Shown: piece by piece, positions 42,952 to 51,135 of the stretch
Position numbering within the stretch: the stretch's first letter is position 1
Layout of the letters: each line of letters starts with the position of its first letter
Assembly (NCBI GenBank): GCA_910584365.1
Contig: CAJUAF010000004.1
Coordinates: 62,001-126,000 of the forward strand
DNA from: an uncultured Muribaculaceae bacterium
GTDB lineage: Bacteria; Bacteroidota; Bacteroidia; Bacteroidales; Muribaculaceae
Length of the DNA stretch: 64,000 bases
Reading direction: 5' to 3'
Notes under the pieces: model-generated
Told to the model about the DNA's origin: nothing
Database searches by the model: none
The model's input: the letters and a program-made list of their open reading frames with translations, nothing else
Position numbers and translations under genes: made by a program

Positions 42952-45438
42952 TCATTGCGGGTCTACGTCATAATAAACCACCGTCTGTTTCATGGCCGGA
43001 TCGGAATGTAGGTCGATATAGGTCTGCCGCAGCAGTTCCTTGATTCTGGAAACAGAGGCATTGACCTCGATTTTAAGCATAATACGCCGGATATAGAGAT
43101 TCTGGACTCGCGCCACCGAAGGTTCGTCCGGGCCGAAGACTCTTCCCCCGAGAAGCTGGCGGAGATTGTCGGCGTAAAGTGCGGCCAGGCGGCGCAGAGT
43201 GGCCGCATCCCTATGCTTTATGTAAACGTAAATCAGTCTTACGAAGGGAGGATAGAAGAAGCGTTGCCGCTGGGCGATTTCCCTCCGGTAATATCCCTCG
43301 TAGTCATGCTGCCGGACGAACTGCAGAATAGGATGAGTGGGTTCGTAGGTCTGCACGACGACTTTTCCCCGGCTTCCGTCGCGGCGCCCCGCACGACCGG
43401 AGACCTGTTCAAGCATATTGAAGCCCCGCTCGCCGCTCCGGAAGTCGGGATAATTTATTACGGCGTCGGCGTTGAGGACCCCGACCATCTCCACGTCCTT
43501 GAAATCCAACCCTTTTGTCACCATCTGGGTGCCGACGAGAATCCTGGCTTTCCCTTCCGAAAAACTCTCGATTATCTGCTCGTAGGAATGTTTGTTGCGG
43601 GTGGAATCCAGGTCCATTCTGAGAATACTTTTTCCGGGAAGGAGGGCCGACAGTTCATCCTCAACGCGCTCTGTGCCGTAACCTATTTCCTCGATGGCCG
43701 GTTCCTTGCATTGCGGACATACCGTCGGGAGGGGGTAAACCGCCCCGCAGTAATGACACTGGAGCTGCCGGAGAGCGCGGTGGTAAGTCAGCGAGACATC
43801 GCAGTGTTCACAGCGGGGTACCCACGCACACTGGCGACAACGCACCACCGGGGCATATCCCCGCCGGTTCTGAAAGAAAATTATCTGACGGTCTCGGCGG
43901 AGCGTATCCAGGGCCAGGTCTACGGTGCGGCGGGCGAAGGTGCCGCTCAACTCCTTGCGCGCCCGGGCCTCTTTCATGTCGACGATCTCGATTTCGGGCA
44001 GTTCCACATTGTTGTAGCGCTGCATCAGGCGGACAAGGCCGAACTTGCCGTTCTCCGCCTTGTAAAATGTCTCCACCGCCGGCGTGGCTGATCCGAGCAG
44101 CGTTTTGGCACCGTGGAAACGGGCCAGCACCATCGCCACGTCGCGGGCGTTGTAGCGCGGCGCGGGATCGAACTGTTTGTAGGAACTTTCATGTTCCTCG
44201 TCGACGATGACCAGGCCGAGTTTCGCCAGGGGGAGGAATACCGCCGACCGCGCACCAAGGATGAGCAGCGGTTCACGACTGTCAAGGAGTTTTTTCCATA
44301 TATCCACCCTCTCGTTGTCGGAGAACTTTGAATGATAGACGACAACCCTGTCGCCGAAGACCGCCTGGAGACGCCGGGTAAGCTGGGCAGTCAGCGCGAT
44401 TTCGGGCACAAGATACAGCACCTGGTCTCCCCGTCCGAGGATATAGTTCGCCAGGTGGATATAGATTTCAGTCTTCCCCGAGGAGGTTACCCCCTGGAGC
44501 AGAGTGACATCCTTTTCTTTCCAGGAAAGATGGATATTGTCGAGAGCTTCCTGCTGAGGCTGGGAAAGCGCAGGAAGACCGGCCAGAGGGGCGCCGTCGT
44601 AGCGAAACCGGTTGACCTCCACCGTGTACTGTTCCAGGATCCCTTTCTTTATCATCGCGGCAGCGATGGAGGAAGCCGTCCCGGCCCGCTCCAGCAGCTC
44701 CGACTTGACGATGTGGCGCGGAAGGGGGGCCTCATCGCCGGGAGATTTCCTTCCGTCACGACTACGCTGCATGGCCAGGAGGGTAAGCAGAAGGGTCTCC
44801 TGCTTGCGGGCTGCGCCGATAAGCTGAAACGCCTCTGCCTCGGTCATGCCGGGAGCCATCCGCAGACAGGTCTGCTTCTTGGTGACATACCGCTCAACAA
44901 GCTTTTCCGACACAATCAGCACTCCACGCGAAAGGAGTCGGTTGGCCGTGGCGGCGGTGCCCCGGCGGTCGAGTTTCTTCACGATGGCCGAGACAGTCAT
45001 CTGCTCCTCATGTTCCACCAGCTGGTAAATCTCGTTCTCAAGATCGTTTTTCAGGGGGAAACGTCCGAAGTCGAAATCAGGATTGACCTCCACAAACGTC
45101 TCGCTCTCCATCTTCATCCCGGAGGGCACGGCGGCCTTGTAGACATCGCCGACACTGCAGAGGTAATAGTCGGCCACCCAGTTCCAGAGCTGCAGCTGGG
45201 GATGCCTTATTACGGGAGTCTCGTCGAGAATCAGCGCGACGTCCCTGATTTCAAATCCGGCGGGAGGATGCAACGGGAGTCCGGTGACAATGCCGGTATA
45301 GAATTTCTTTTTACCGAAAGGCACGATGACCCTGAACCCGACGCCTACGGGCTGGCCGCGCATCTCCCCGGGAATCCGGTAAGTGAAAGTGGTCGGTAGC
45401 GGGAGGGGAAGGACCACCTCCACCAATTCGTTGGTCAT
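42952..45438 (-). CDS. priA: primosomal replication-restart helicase PriA
   Basis: 828 aa, full length. The N-terminal DNA-binding domain begins VEVVLPLPLPTTFTYRIP. The helicase has Walker A GVTSSGKTEIY, the DEEH box in IVDEEHESSYKQ, and GSATPAVETFY. A zinc-binding insert carries four CxxC-type pairs (CRQC, CEHC, CHYC, CPQC), then VSGRAGRRDGSRGKVVVQT as motif VI. PriA reloads the replisome at stalled forks. It is last in a leftward run (exonuclease-S9 peptidase-lipoprotein-MBL hydrolase-priA) with gaps of about 20 bp or less. Confidence 0.97.
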   Translation of the reverse strand: MTNELVEVVLPLPLPTTFTYRIPGEMRGQPVGVGFRVIVPFGKKKFYTGIVTGLPLHPPAGFEIRDVALILDETPVIRHPQLQLWNWVADYYLCSVGDVYKAAVPSGMKMESETFVEVNPDFDFGRFPLKNDLENEIYQLVEHEEQMTVSAIVKKLDRRGTAATANRLLSRGVLIVSEKLVERYVTKKQTCLRMAPGMTEAEAFQLIGAARKQETLLLTLLAMQRSRDGRKSPGDEAPLPRHIVKSELLERAGTASSIAAAMIKKGILEQYTVEVNRFRYDGAPLAGLPALSQPQQEALDNIHLSWKEKDVTLLQGVTSSGKTEIYIHLANYILGRGDQVLYLVPEIALTAQLTRRLQAVFGDRVVVYHSKFSDNERVDIWKKLLDSREPLLILGARSAVFLPLAKLGLVIVDEEHESSYKQFDPAPRYNARDVAMVLARFHGAKTLLGSATPAVETFYKAENGKFGLVRLMQRYNNVELPEIEIVDMKEARARKELSGTFARRTVDLALDTLRRDRQIIFFQNRRGYAPVVRCRQCAWVPRCEHCDVSLTYHRALRQLQCHYCGAVYPLPTVCPQCKEPAIEEIGYGTERVEDELSALLPGKSILRMDLDSTRNKHSYEQIIESFSEGKARILVGTQMVTKGLDFKDVEMVGVLNADAVINYPDFRSGERGFNMLEQVSGRAGRRDGSRGKVVVQTYEPTHPILQFVRQHDYEGYYRREIAQRQRFFYPPFVRLIYVYIKHRDAATLRRLAALYADNLRQLLGGRVFGPDEPSVARVQNLYIRRIMLKIEVNASVSRIKELLRQTYIDLHSDPAMKQTVVYYDVDPQ

Positions 45439-45455
45439 CTGTGATATAGATTTGT

Positions 45456-46232
45456 TCAGATTTTGATTTTCAGGCCATCGTATGCCAGCCGCACTCCCTC
45501 AGGAAGCGCGGGCTCAACCTCGGCATGAAGACCGAGCTGATGGCTGATATGGGTCAGATAGGCCACACGCGGCCCGATGCGGCGCACCATTTCCAGAGCT
45601 TCCTCCAGGGAAAGATGCGAAAGATGTTCGGTATGCCTCAGCGCATTGATTACCAGGGTATCCACTCCTTTGAGAGCCTCCACCGTAGCATCCGGAATCT
45701 TTTTCGCGTCGGTGACATATCCCAGGGCACCGATGCGGAAACCGAGAATATCCAGCAGATAATGGTTGACTCCGACAGGAAGCACTTCCACTCCGGCAGC
45801 CTGGAAAGGTATTCCGGCCTTAATCTCATGCAAGTCTATACGCGGCACTCCGGGATAGGGATGTTCGCTGAAACAATAAGGGAGGCGCGCCCGCAGATCC
45901 CGGACCACATCCCCCTGACAATAAATCGGGAATCCAGGCTCAATACCGTAGCAATACGGACGCAGGTCGTCGATTCCGCCGACATGGTCGTAATGCTGAT
46001 GGGTCAGCAGAAGCGCGTCCAGGCGGTCATCGACGCTGCGGACCCCGTGGCGCAGCATCTGTTCCCTGAAGTCCGGTCCGCAGTCAATCAGAATCCGCTT
46101 GCCGCCGGTTTCCACCAGCGCGGAAGTGCGCAAACGCCTGTCACGCGGATCTGTCGAGCGGCAAACTTCGCAGCCGCAGCGCAACTGAGGGACGCCGGTA
46201 GATGTGCCTGTTCCTAAGAATGTCAGTTCCAT
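45456..46232 (-). CDS. metallo-beta-lactamase-fold hydrolase (PhnP-like)
   Basis: 258 aa, cytoplasmic. The zinc motif THQHYDHVGG gives His78, His80, Asp82 and His83; further ligands lie in VGVNHYLLDILG, YVTDAKKIP and YLTHISHQLG. An N-terminal CGCEVCRSTDPRDRR is the extra cysteine site typical of PhnP-like phosphodiesterases. The substrate is probably a cyclic phosphate or nucleotide phosphodiester, but this is inference. It sits 17 bp before priA and 22 bp after a lipoprotein gene. Confidence 0.9.
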   Translation of the reverse strand: MELTFLGTGTSTGVPQLRCGCEVCRSTDPRDRRLRTSALVETGGKRILIDCGPDFREQMLRHGVRSVDDRLDALLLTHQHYDHVGGIDDLRPYCYGIEPGFPIYCQGDVVRDLRARLPYCFSEHPYPGVPRIDLHEIKAGIPFQAAGVEVLPVGVNHYLLDILGFRIGALGYVTDAKKIPDATVEALKGVDTLVINALRHTEHLSHLSLEEALEMVRRIGPRVAYLTHISHQLGLHAEVEPALPEGVRLAYDGLKIKI

Positions 46233-46254
46233 ATCAGCCTTAACATAATATTTT

Positions 46255-47223
46255 TCATTGCTGGAAACGCGTCAGCACTCCGTCCTCGAAAATCAGATAC
46301 ACACCCCCGGGATATGTCCATCGCTCATAGAGAATCGACTGGTCTGGACGGCGGTATATGTCGCGCGGAGAGCCAAGCGCAAGGGATGCCTCCTGGGCGG
46401 TCATGCCGTTGGCGAGCCTTCCCTGCCGGATAAGTTCCCAGTTCGTATCCGAAATCTGGGGATAGGACTCCCGGGGATCGGTCAGCACAAACAGACTGCT
46501 GAATCCCCTAAGGGCCGGAACGCCTTCGCCGACGGTCGGAGACATCATTACGGCGCCCCCTTCCTCTTTCTGCTCCAGCGAACTGAAATATACCCGGAAA
46601 GGATAGCTCTCGTCGCCGGGAAGAACGGAATCCACCCGCACCCTGACAAACTTCCTCCCCTTGATTTCATTTCCCCGTTCATTGAGCCACCGGTCGGTAC
46701 GGGTGTACATCTCTTTACCGGCGAGTACCCCGGCAACGGCGCTTACCATGTCGAGATCAACCATGAAAGGGAGATGCAGCGAACCCCGTTCAGCCAGGGA
46801 GGCCACATCGGTTCCGGGACGATAAAGGAGAGTATCGGTCATCTGCGGCAGTCTGACAAAGACAAGTTCAGCCACATCCTTTCCCGTAATCGAGGGGACG
46901 CCCCTGACGCCGCAATAGGCCAGGCAATCCCCCGGAGCGACCTCGGCGCGTTTTCCCACCGGAGCCAGATAGACCATCGAGGCTTTAGGGTCGGTCACGG
47001 TGAACCGACGCCCTGGTTGCCACTGGCTGAAAGGGACCGCCGCGAACCGCTCCCCCATTTCTTCTGCGGGATTGACTGTGATATTCTCGCGGCGCACATC
47101 CTTGTAGGTGATACGGGGCGTTGACTCTATACCCGTAAAACAGCTCTGACACAGCAGGGGAAGCAACAGTCCCGCAAAGAACCGCCACTTCCCCCGCCGG
47201 GATATTTCAGTCAGTCCGTTCAT
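46255..47223 (-). CDS. lipoprotein with BamE/SmpA-like C-terminus
   Basis: 322 aa. The N-terminal signal ends in a lipobox, LLPLLCQSC, with the Cys at residue 28. The middle (100-230) has no motif I know. The C-terminus (about 265-322: WELIRQGRLANGMTAQEASLALGSPRDI...YERWTYPGGVYLIFEDGVL) follows the small SmpA/BamE fold, used in outer-membrane lipoproteins for protein contacts. It overlaps the S9 peptidase stop in an ATGA junction (47220-47223), so it is translationally coupled. The function is unknown; an outer-membrane assembly accessory role is possible. Confidence 0.8.
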   Translation of the reverse strand: MNGLTEISRRGKWRFFAGLLLPLLCQSCFTGIESTPRITYKDVRRENITVNPAEEMGERFAAVPFSQWQPGRRFTVTDPKASMVYLAPVGKRAEVAPGDCLAYCGVRGVPSITGKDVAELVFVRLPQMTDTLLYRPGTDVASLAERGSLHLPFMVDLDMVSAVAGVLAGKEMYTRTDRWLNERGNEIKGRKFVRVRVDSVLPGDESYPFRVYFSSLEQKEEGGAVMMSPTVGEGVPALRGFSSLFVLTDPRESYPQISDTNWELIRQGRLANGMTAQEASLALGSPRDIYRRPDQSILYERWTYPGGVYLIFEDGVLTRFQQ

Positions 47224-49388
47224 TCACCCTTGGGAGTGACGCCGAGATTCCAGAAAATAAAGGAATAGATGTCGGCGTATTCGTCAATAACTTTCGCCAC
47301 GGGTTTTCCGCTTCCGTGGCCGGCCTTCGAGTCGATGCGTATCAGCTTGGGAGCATCGCCGGTATCGGCGGCCTGGAGGGTGGCGGCATATTTGAAGGAG
47401 TGGGCCGGAACCACGCGGTCGTCATGGTCGGCGGTCGTCACAAGCACGGCCGGATAAGCCGTTCCATCATTCTTTATCGTGTGGAGCGGGGAGTAATCCA
47501 GCAGATAGCGGGCCATCTCAGGAGAATCGGCGGAAGTGCCGTAATCGGAAGCCCAGTTCCAGCCGATGGTGAACAGATGATAACGCATCATGTCCATCAC
47601 CCCTACCCGCGGGATGGCAACCTTGAAGAGGTCGGGACGCATATTGGTGACGGCTCCGACGAGCAGTCCGCCGTTGCTTCCCCCCTCGATAACCAGTTTT
47701 TCGGGAGATGTCCACCCCTCTTTGATCATATACTCGGCAGCGGCGATGAAGTCGTTGAACACGTTGAGTTTCTTCATCTTCGTTCCGGCCTCATGCCATT
47801 CCTCGCCGTATTCCGAGCCTCCGCGGAGATTCGTCTGGGCGTAGATGCCCCCGTTGTCGAGCCAAACCAGACGGTTGGGCGAGAAACCGGGAGTCAGGGA
47901 GACGTTGAAGCCTCCGTAGCCGTAAAGATAGACCGGATTCTTACCGTCCTTCTTGAGGTCCTTGCGATAGGTGAGGAACATCGGGATTTTCGTACCGTCG
48001 GCCGAGGGATAGAACACCTGCTCGGTCACGTAGTCATCGGGATTGAAACCCTTGATCTCAGGGGAGAAATAGACGGTACTCTTATCCGTGTCGAGATCGT
48101 AGGAAAAGACCGTGGACGGATAGAGGAACGAAGTGAAGGAGTAGAACGCATCGGGATATTCCTTCGACAGAGAGAAGCCGGCGGACCCGAAAGTCGGGAG
48201 CTTGATATCGCGGATTTTCGTGCCGTCGAGTCTGTAAAGTGCCGGATGGTCGGCCGCGTCCTTCTCATAATTGACAAAGAGACGGTCGCCGTAGATTACG
48301 GCAGCCCCTGTCATCACGGCTTCCTGTTCGGGAATCACGTCCACCCAGTTCTCCTTTCCGGGAGCCTTGACTGACGCCTTGACGATTCGGTTCTTCGGAG
48401 CCTTGTATGAGGTCTGGATCAGCATTGTGTCTCCCACGATGTCGAGGATGCCGACAGTATAGTCCTGCGACGGCTCCACCGTCACCCACCTGGAACCGGG
48501 AACGGAGAGGTCTTTCAGCAGCAGACCGTTGCCGAATCCCTGGCCGCCGACGGCAACCATCAGGTACCGTTCGTCGTCGGTAAGGCCTGCGGAATGGAAA
48601 TGCAGGGGATGCTCCGGATCGCTGAACACCAGCACATCTTCCTCCTGGGGAGTACCGAGCTTATGGAAATATATATTGTGGTTCTCGTTGGCGTTGGAAA
48701 ACTCCTTTCCGACCTCGGGGCGGGGATATGCGCTGTAAAAGAATCCTTTGGCGCCGTCAATCCCTTGCTGACGCCACTCGGCGCCGGTAAACTTCGCCCA
48801 CTCGATATGGTCGGGAAGCGGAGCGAGAGAGGCGGCATCGAGAACGTATATCTCAGTCCAGTCCGACCCGCTGCGCGAAATCGTATAGGCTATATGTTTG
48901 CCGTCTTTCGACATCGAAATACCGGTCAGAGCCACGGTCCCGTCCTCCGACAAAGCGTTAGGGTCAAGGACAACCGTCGGCTCCTGGCCCGGAGCGTCCA
49001 TGCGGTAAAGCACAGACTGGTTTTTCAGGCCGTCGTTGCGGTAAAAATAGTAGCGGCCGTCTTTCCAGCGCCAGGGCGCCCCCTGTTTGGTATAGTCGTT
49101 GTACTTCTCTATCTGACGGCGCAGACCCGCGCGGAAAGGAATCTTCGACAGATAGCCGTCTGTGACCGCATTCTCGGCCGCCACCCAGTCCAGGGTGACA
49201 GCCGCCGTATCATTTTCCAACGGTCGGTAAGGGTCTGCCACTTTTATTCCGAAGTATTCGTCGACGGTGCCGTCGGAGGGAGCGGCGGGATAAACCAGGC
49301 GTTCACCCGCCTGAATTCCATCGGGATTTGCCATTGTCATTGCAACTGTTGCCAGCACGGCAGCCGGCCAAAGGTTAAATTTATTCAT
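47220..49388 (-). CDS. prolyl oligopeptidase family serine peptidase (S9A)
   Basis: 722 aa. A signal peptide (LWPAAVLATVAMTMANPDGIQA) indicates a periplasmic enzyme. The N-terminal beta-propeller (about 70-440) is followed by an alpha/beta-hydrolase domain with Ser571 in GGSNGG, the Asp in TADHDDRVVP, and His691 in KAGHGSGKP. The YGYGGFNVSLTP and NLRGGSEYGEEWHEAG segments are typical. It cleaves short peptides after Pro. It follows the exonuclease gene by 19 bp and overlaps the lipoprotein gene, so all three are likely co-transcribed. Confidence 0.95.
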   Translation of the reverse strand: MNKFNLWPAAVLATVAMTMANPDGIQAGERLVYPAAPSDGTVDEYFGIKVADPYRPLENDTAAVTLDWVAAENAVTDGYLSKIPFRAGLRRQIEKYNDYTKQGAPWRWKDGRYYFYRNDGLKNQSVLYRMDAPGQEPTVVLDPNALSEDGTVALTGISMSKDGKHIAYTISRSGSDWTEIYVLDAASLAPLPDHIEWAKFTGAEWRQQGIDGAKGFFYSAYPRPEVGKEFSNANENHNIYFHKLGTPQEEDVLVFSDPEHPLHFHSAGLTDDERYLMVAVGGQGFGNGLLLKDLSVPGSRWVTVEPSQDYTVGILDIVGDTMLIQTSYKAPKNRIVKASVKAPGKENWVDVIPEQEAVMTGAAVIYGDRLFVNYEKDAADHPALYRLDGTKIRDIKLPTFGSAGFSLSKEYPDAFYSFTSFLYPSTVFSYDLDTDKSTVYFSPEIKGFNPDDYVTEQVFYPSADGTKIPMFLTYRKDLKKDGKNPVYLYGYGGFNVSLTPGFSPNRLVWLDNGGIYAQTNLRGGSEYGEEWHEAGTKMKKLNVFNDFIAAAEYMIKEGWTSPEKLVIEGGSNGGLLVGAVTNMRPDLFKVAIPRVGVMDMMRYHLFTIGWNWASDYGTSADSPEMARYLLDYSPLHTIKNDGTAYPAVLVTTADHDDRVVPAHSFKYAATLQAADTGDAPKLIRIDSKAGHGSGKPVAKVIDEYADIYSFIFWNLGVTPKGE

Positions 49389-49407
49389 GTATTATGTCTG
49401 GAGATTG

Positions 49408-50520
49408 TCAGGAGTGGTTTTCCGCCGGAGCGTTATCTCCGGCTTTCTTCCGGGAAGCGCGTTTTTTCGCTGTCCCTTTTCCGGGGGCCGTCCCGGAGGA
49501 GGCCGTTTTCCGGGATGCACTTTTCTTTTTTGCCGGTGCCGTTTTTTCCGCAGTTGTTCCGGCAGAAGCCTTCTTTTCAGCCGGCTTCTTCGCCGCGGTT
49601 TTCTTTACGGCGGATTTCTTGTCAGAGGTCTTTTTGGCCGCGGTCTTTCCGGTGGCAGCCGGTTTGTCGGCCCCCGTCTCCCCGGCGGCTTTTGCGGAGG
49701 CGCTTTTACGGGATCTGGTTTTCTTGGGCGCCGGCTGTTCGGCAGATGTTTCCGTTGCCGTTTTCTTTTTCCGCGAGGCAACCTTTTTCTTTTTTGCCGG
49801 TTCGGCAACCGGAAACGGTACGGGAGCGACTTCGCCGGTCTGCAGCTCCATCGGGTCACCGGGATGTTTCAGCGGCAGGTGGATGCCCACCGAGTTCTGA
49901 AGCATAATGGCTGTCTCATCGTCAATCTTGTAAGGGCAGTCGGCGGGATTGAACCGCCCGCCTCTCAGGAAATTATAGATTTCCACACAGGCCCACGCGT
50001 CAATGGCCGCATAGTTCTGCTGGCTGACGGTCAGTTCGGCCGCCTCCCAGTTGGTGAGGCGCTGGTTCTTGGAGATACGTTTGCCGAAAATAAGGGCATA
50101 TATCTTCTGCAGACTGTTGTCCGCTATCTCATAATTCTTTACGAAGGTCTGAAGTTCCACGAAGCCGGCCGGAGTGAATTCACAGAGTTTTGCCAGCGAA
50201 TGGAAGTCATCTTTGAGCGACAGGCCGATTTTCTGGATGCCGGCGTTCTCAAACACCGAGACAAGACCGTCAAGCGAACCAATCATTTTCAACCGGAAAA
50301 GAAAACATTCTCCGGGGGTGGAAAGCTGGACGAGGGATACTTTATAGCGATGGTTTTTCTGAAAACTCGGACGGGTTTCCGTATCGAAGCCTATCTGGCG
50401 CTGCTTGAGCAGATACGCCACGGCATCCCGCGCTTTGGCCGCGGAATCTATAAGGATTACTCTCCCGGGGTATGTCACCTCGGGTAACTGATGGACGATT
50501 TCTTTTGAAATTCCTAACAT
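49408..50520 (-). CDS. DEDDy 3'-5' exonuclease fused to a histone-H1-like tail
   Basis: 370 aa. Residues 1-200 form a 3'-5' exonuclease domain: DTE at Asp46/Glu48, LKDD near 105, and Tyr170-x3-Asp174 in YAAIDAW (DEDDy class, RNase D-like). After a Pro-rich linker, residues 242-370 consist almost wholly of Lys, Ala, Ser, Thr and Arg with repeated AAKKT/KKPAEKK elements, like eukaryotic histone H1 and bacterial H1-like proteins. The tail should bind nucleic acid nonspecifically and may tether the nuclease to DNA or RNA. The ATG at 50520 lies 5 bp after a TAACTTTG box. It heads the run ending in priA. Confidence 0.88.
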   Translation of the reverse strand: MLGISKEIVHQLPEVTYPGRVILIDSAAKARDAVAYLLKQRQIGFDTETRPSFQKNHRYKVSLVQLSTPGECFLFRLKMIGSLDGLVSVFENAGIQKIGLSLKDDFHSLAKLCEFTPAGFVELQTFVKNYEIADNSLQKIYALIFGKRISKNQRLTNWEAAELTVSQQNYAAIDAWACVEIYNFLRGGRFNPADCPYKIDDETAIMLQNSVGIHLPLKHPGDPMELQTGEVAPVPFPVAEPAKKKKVASRKKKTATETSAEQPAPKKTRSRKSASAKAAGETGADKPAATGKTAAKKTSDKKSAVKKTAAKKPAEKKASAGTTAEKTAPAKKKSASRKTASSGTAPGKGTAKKRASRKKAGDNAPAENHS

Positions 50521-50525
50521 GACTG

Positions 50526-50533
50526 CAAAGTTA
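50526..50533 (-). promoter_or_regulatory. -7 promoter box of the exonuclease operon
   Basis: The minus strand reads TAACTTTG with only 5 bases before the ATG at 50520, a third near-leaderless arrangement in this window. It also marks the end of the dynamin operon as a separate unit. Confidence 0.6.
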
Positions 50534-50616
50534 GCGAAACTTTTTCAAAAACCAGCCTAAAATCGGCGCCCTTGAAAAAGTTTGGCTTACTTAAGCGCAC
50601 CGGTGAGCATCGCTTC

Positions 50617-51135
50617 TCAGGCGTTGATGACAGCGATTACCGAATGATAGTAGGAATCCAGCTGGCCCACGTAGGCGTCAATGGTCCTGTCGATGGCCGC
50701 ATATTTCTGTTTGCCGGCATAGATATTTCCGGCGATAGCCCCGGCCACGAGTGGAATGGCGGTGGTGGCGATCGTCCCTGCCGTACCGAAATTGAGGGCG
50801 CTGGCGATACCGTATCCGGCGGCCCCTCCGCCTATAGCCCCGATAACCTGGGGCAACACGCTCTGCGACGGTTCATCCTCGGCCTGGAAAGCCATATCGC
50901 GTGTCAGAATCTGACGCACTTTTTTCCCTTTGACGGGGTCTGCCTTAACGACGGCGTTGATCCAGCGCCCTTCCGCTTCGTAGTCTCCCTGCCAGGACAG
51001 GGCCCGTTCTGCCAGGACAGCCTTGGCGCGGCCGTAGGTCAGGGCGTTCTCCTCGGCGGCTTTGCGCAAGCCCCCTCTTACGGAAGTTATGAACGAATCC
51101 CAGAGATCCGAGAACTGATTTACAAAGTTATCCAT
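50617..51135 (-). CDS. small protein with glycine-rich hydrophobic segment, dynamin operon
   Basis: 172 aa. The first 90 residues are helical and charged. Residues about 95-140 form a Gly/Ala-rich hydrophobic stretch (VIGAIGGGAAGYGIASAL, then AGTIATTAIPLVAGAIAG), followed by a basic, Tyr-rich end. The Gly-rich segment resembles those inside the three GTPases encoded upstream, so it may insert in the same membrane. It overlaps the preceding GTPase gene by 16 bp and is the last gene of the operon. No known family was recognised. Confidence 0.8.
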   Translation of the reverse strand: MDNFVNQFSDLWDSFITSVRGGLRKAAEENALTYGRAKAVLAERALSWQGDYEAEGRWINAVVKADPVKGKKVRQILTRDMAFQAEDEPSQSVLPQVIGAIGGGAAGYGIASALNFGTAGTIATTAIPLVAGAIAGNIYAGKQKYAAIDRTIDAYVGQLDSYYHSVIAVINA

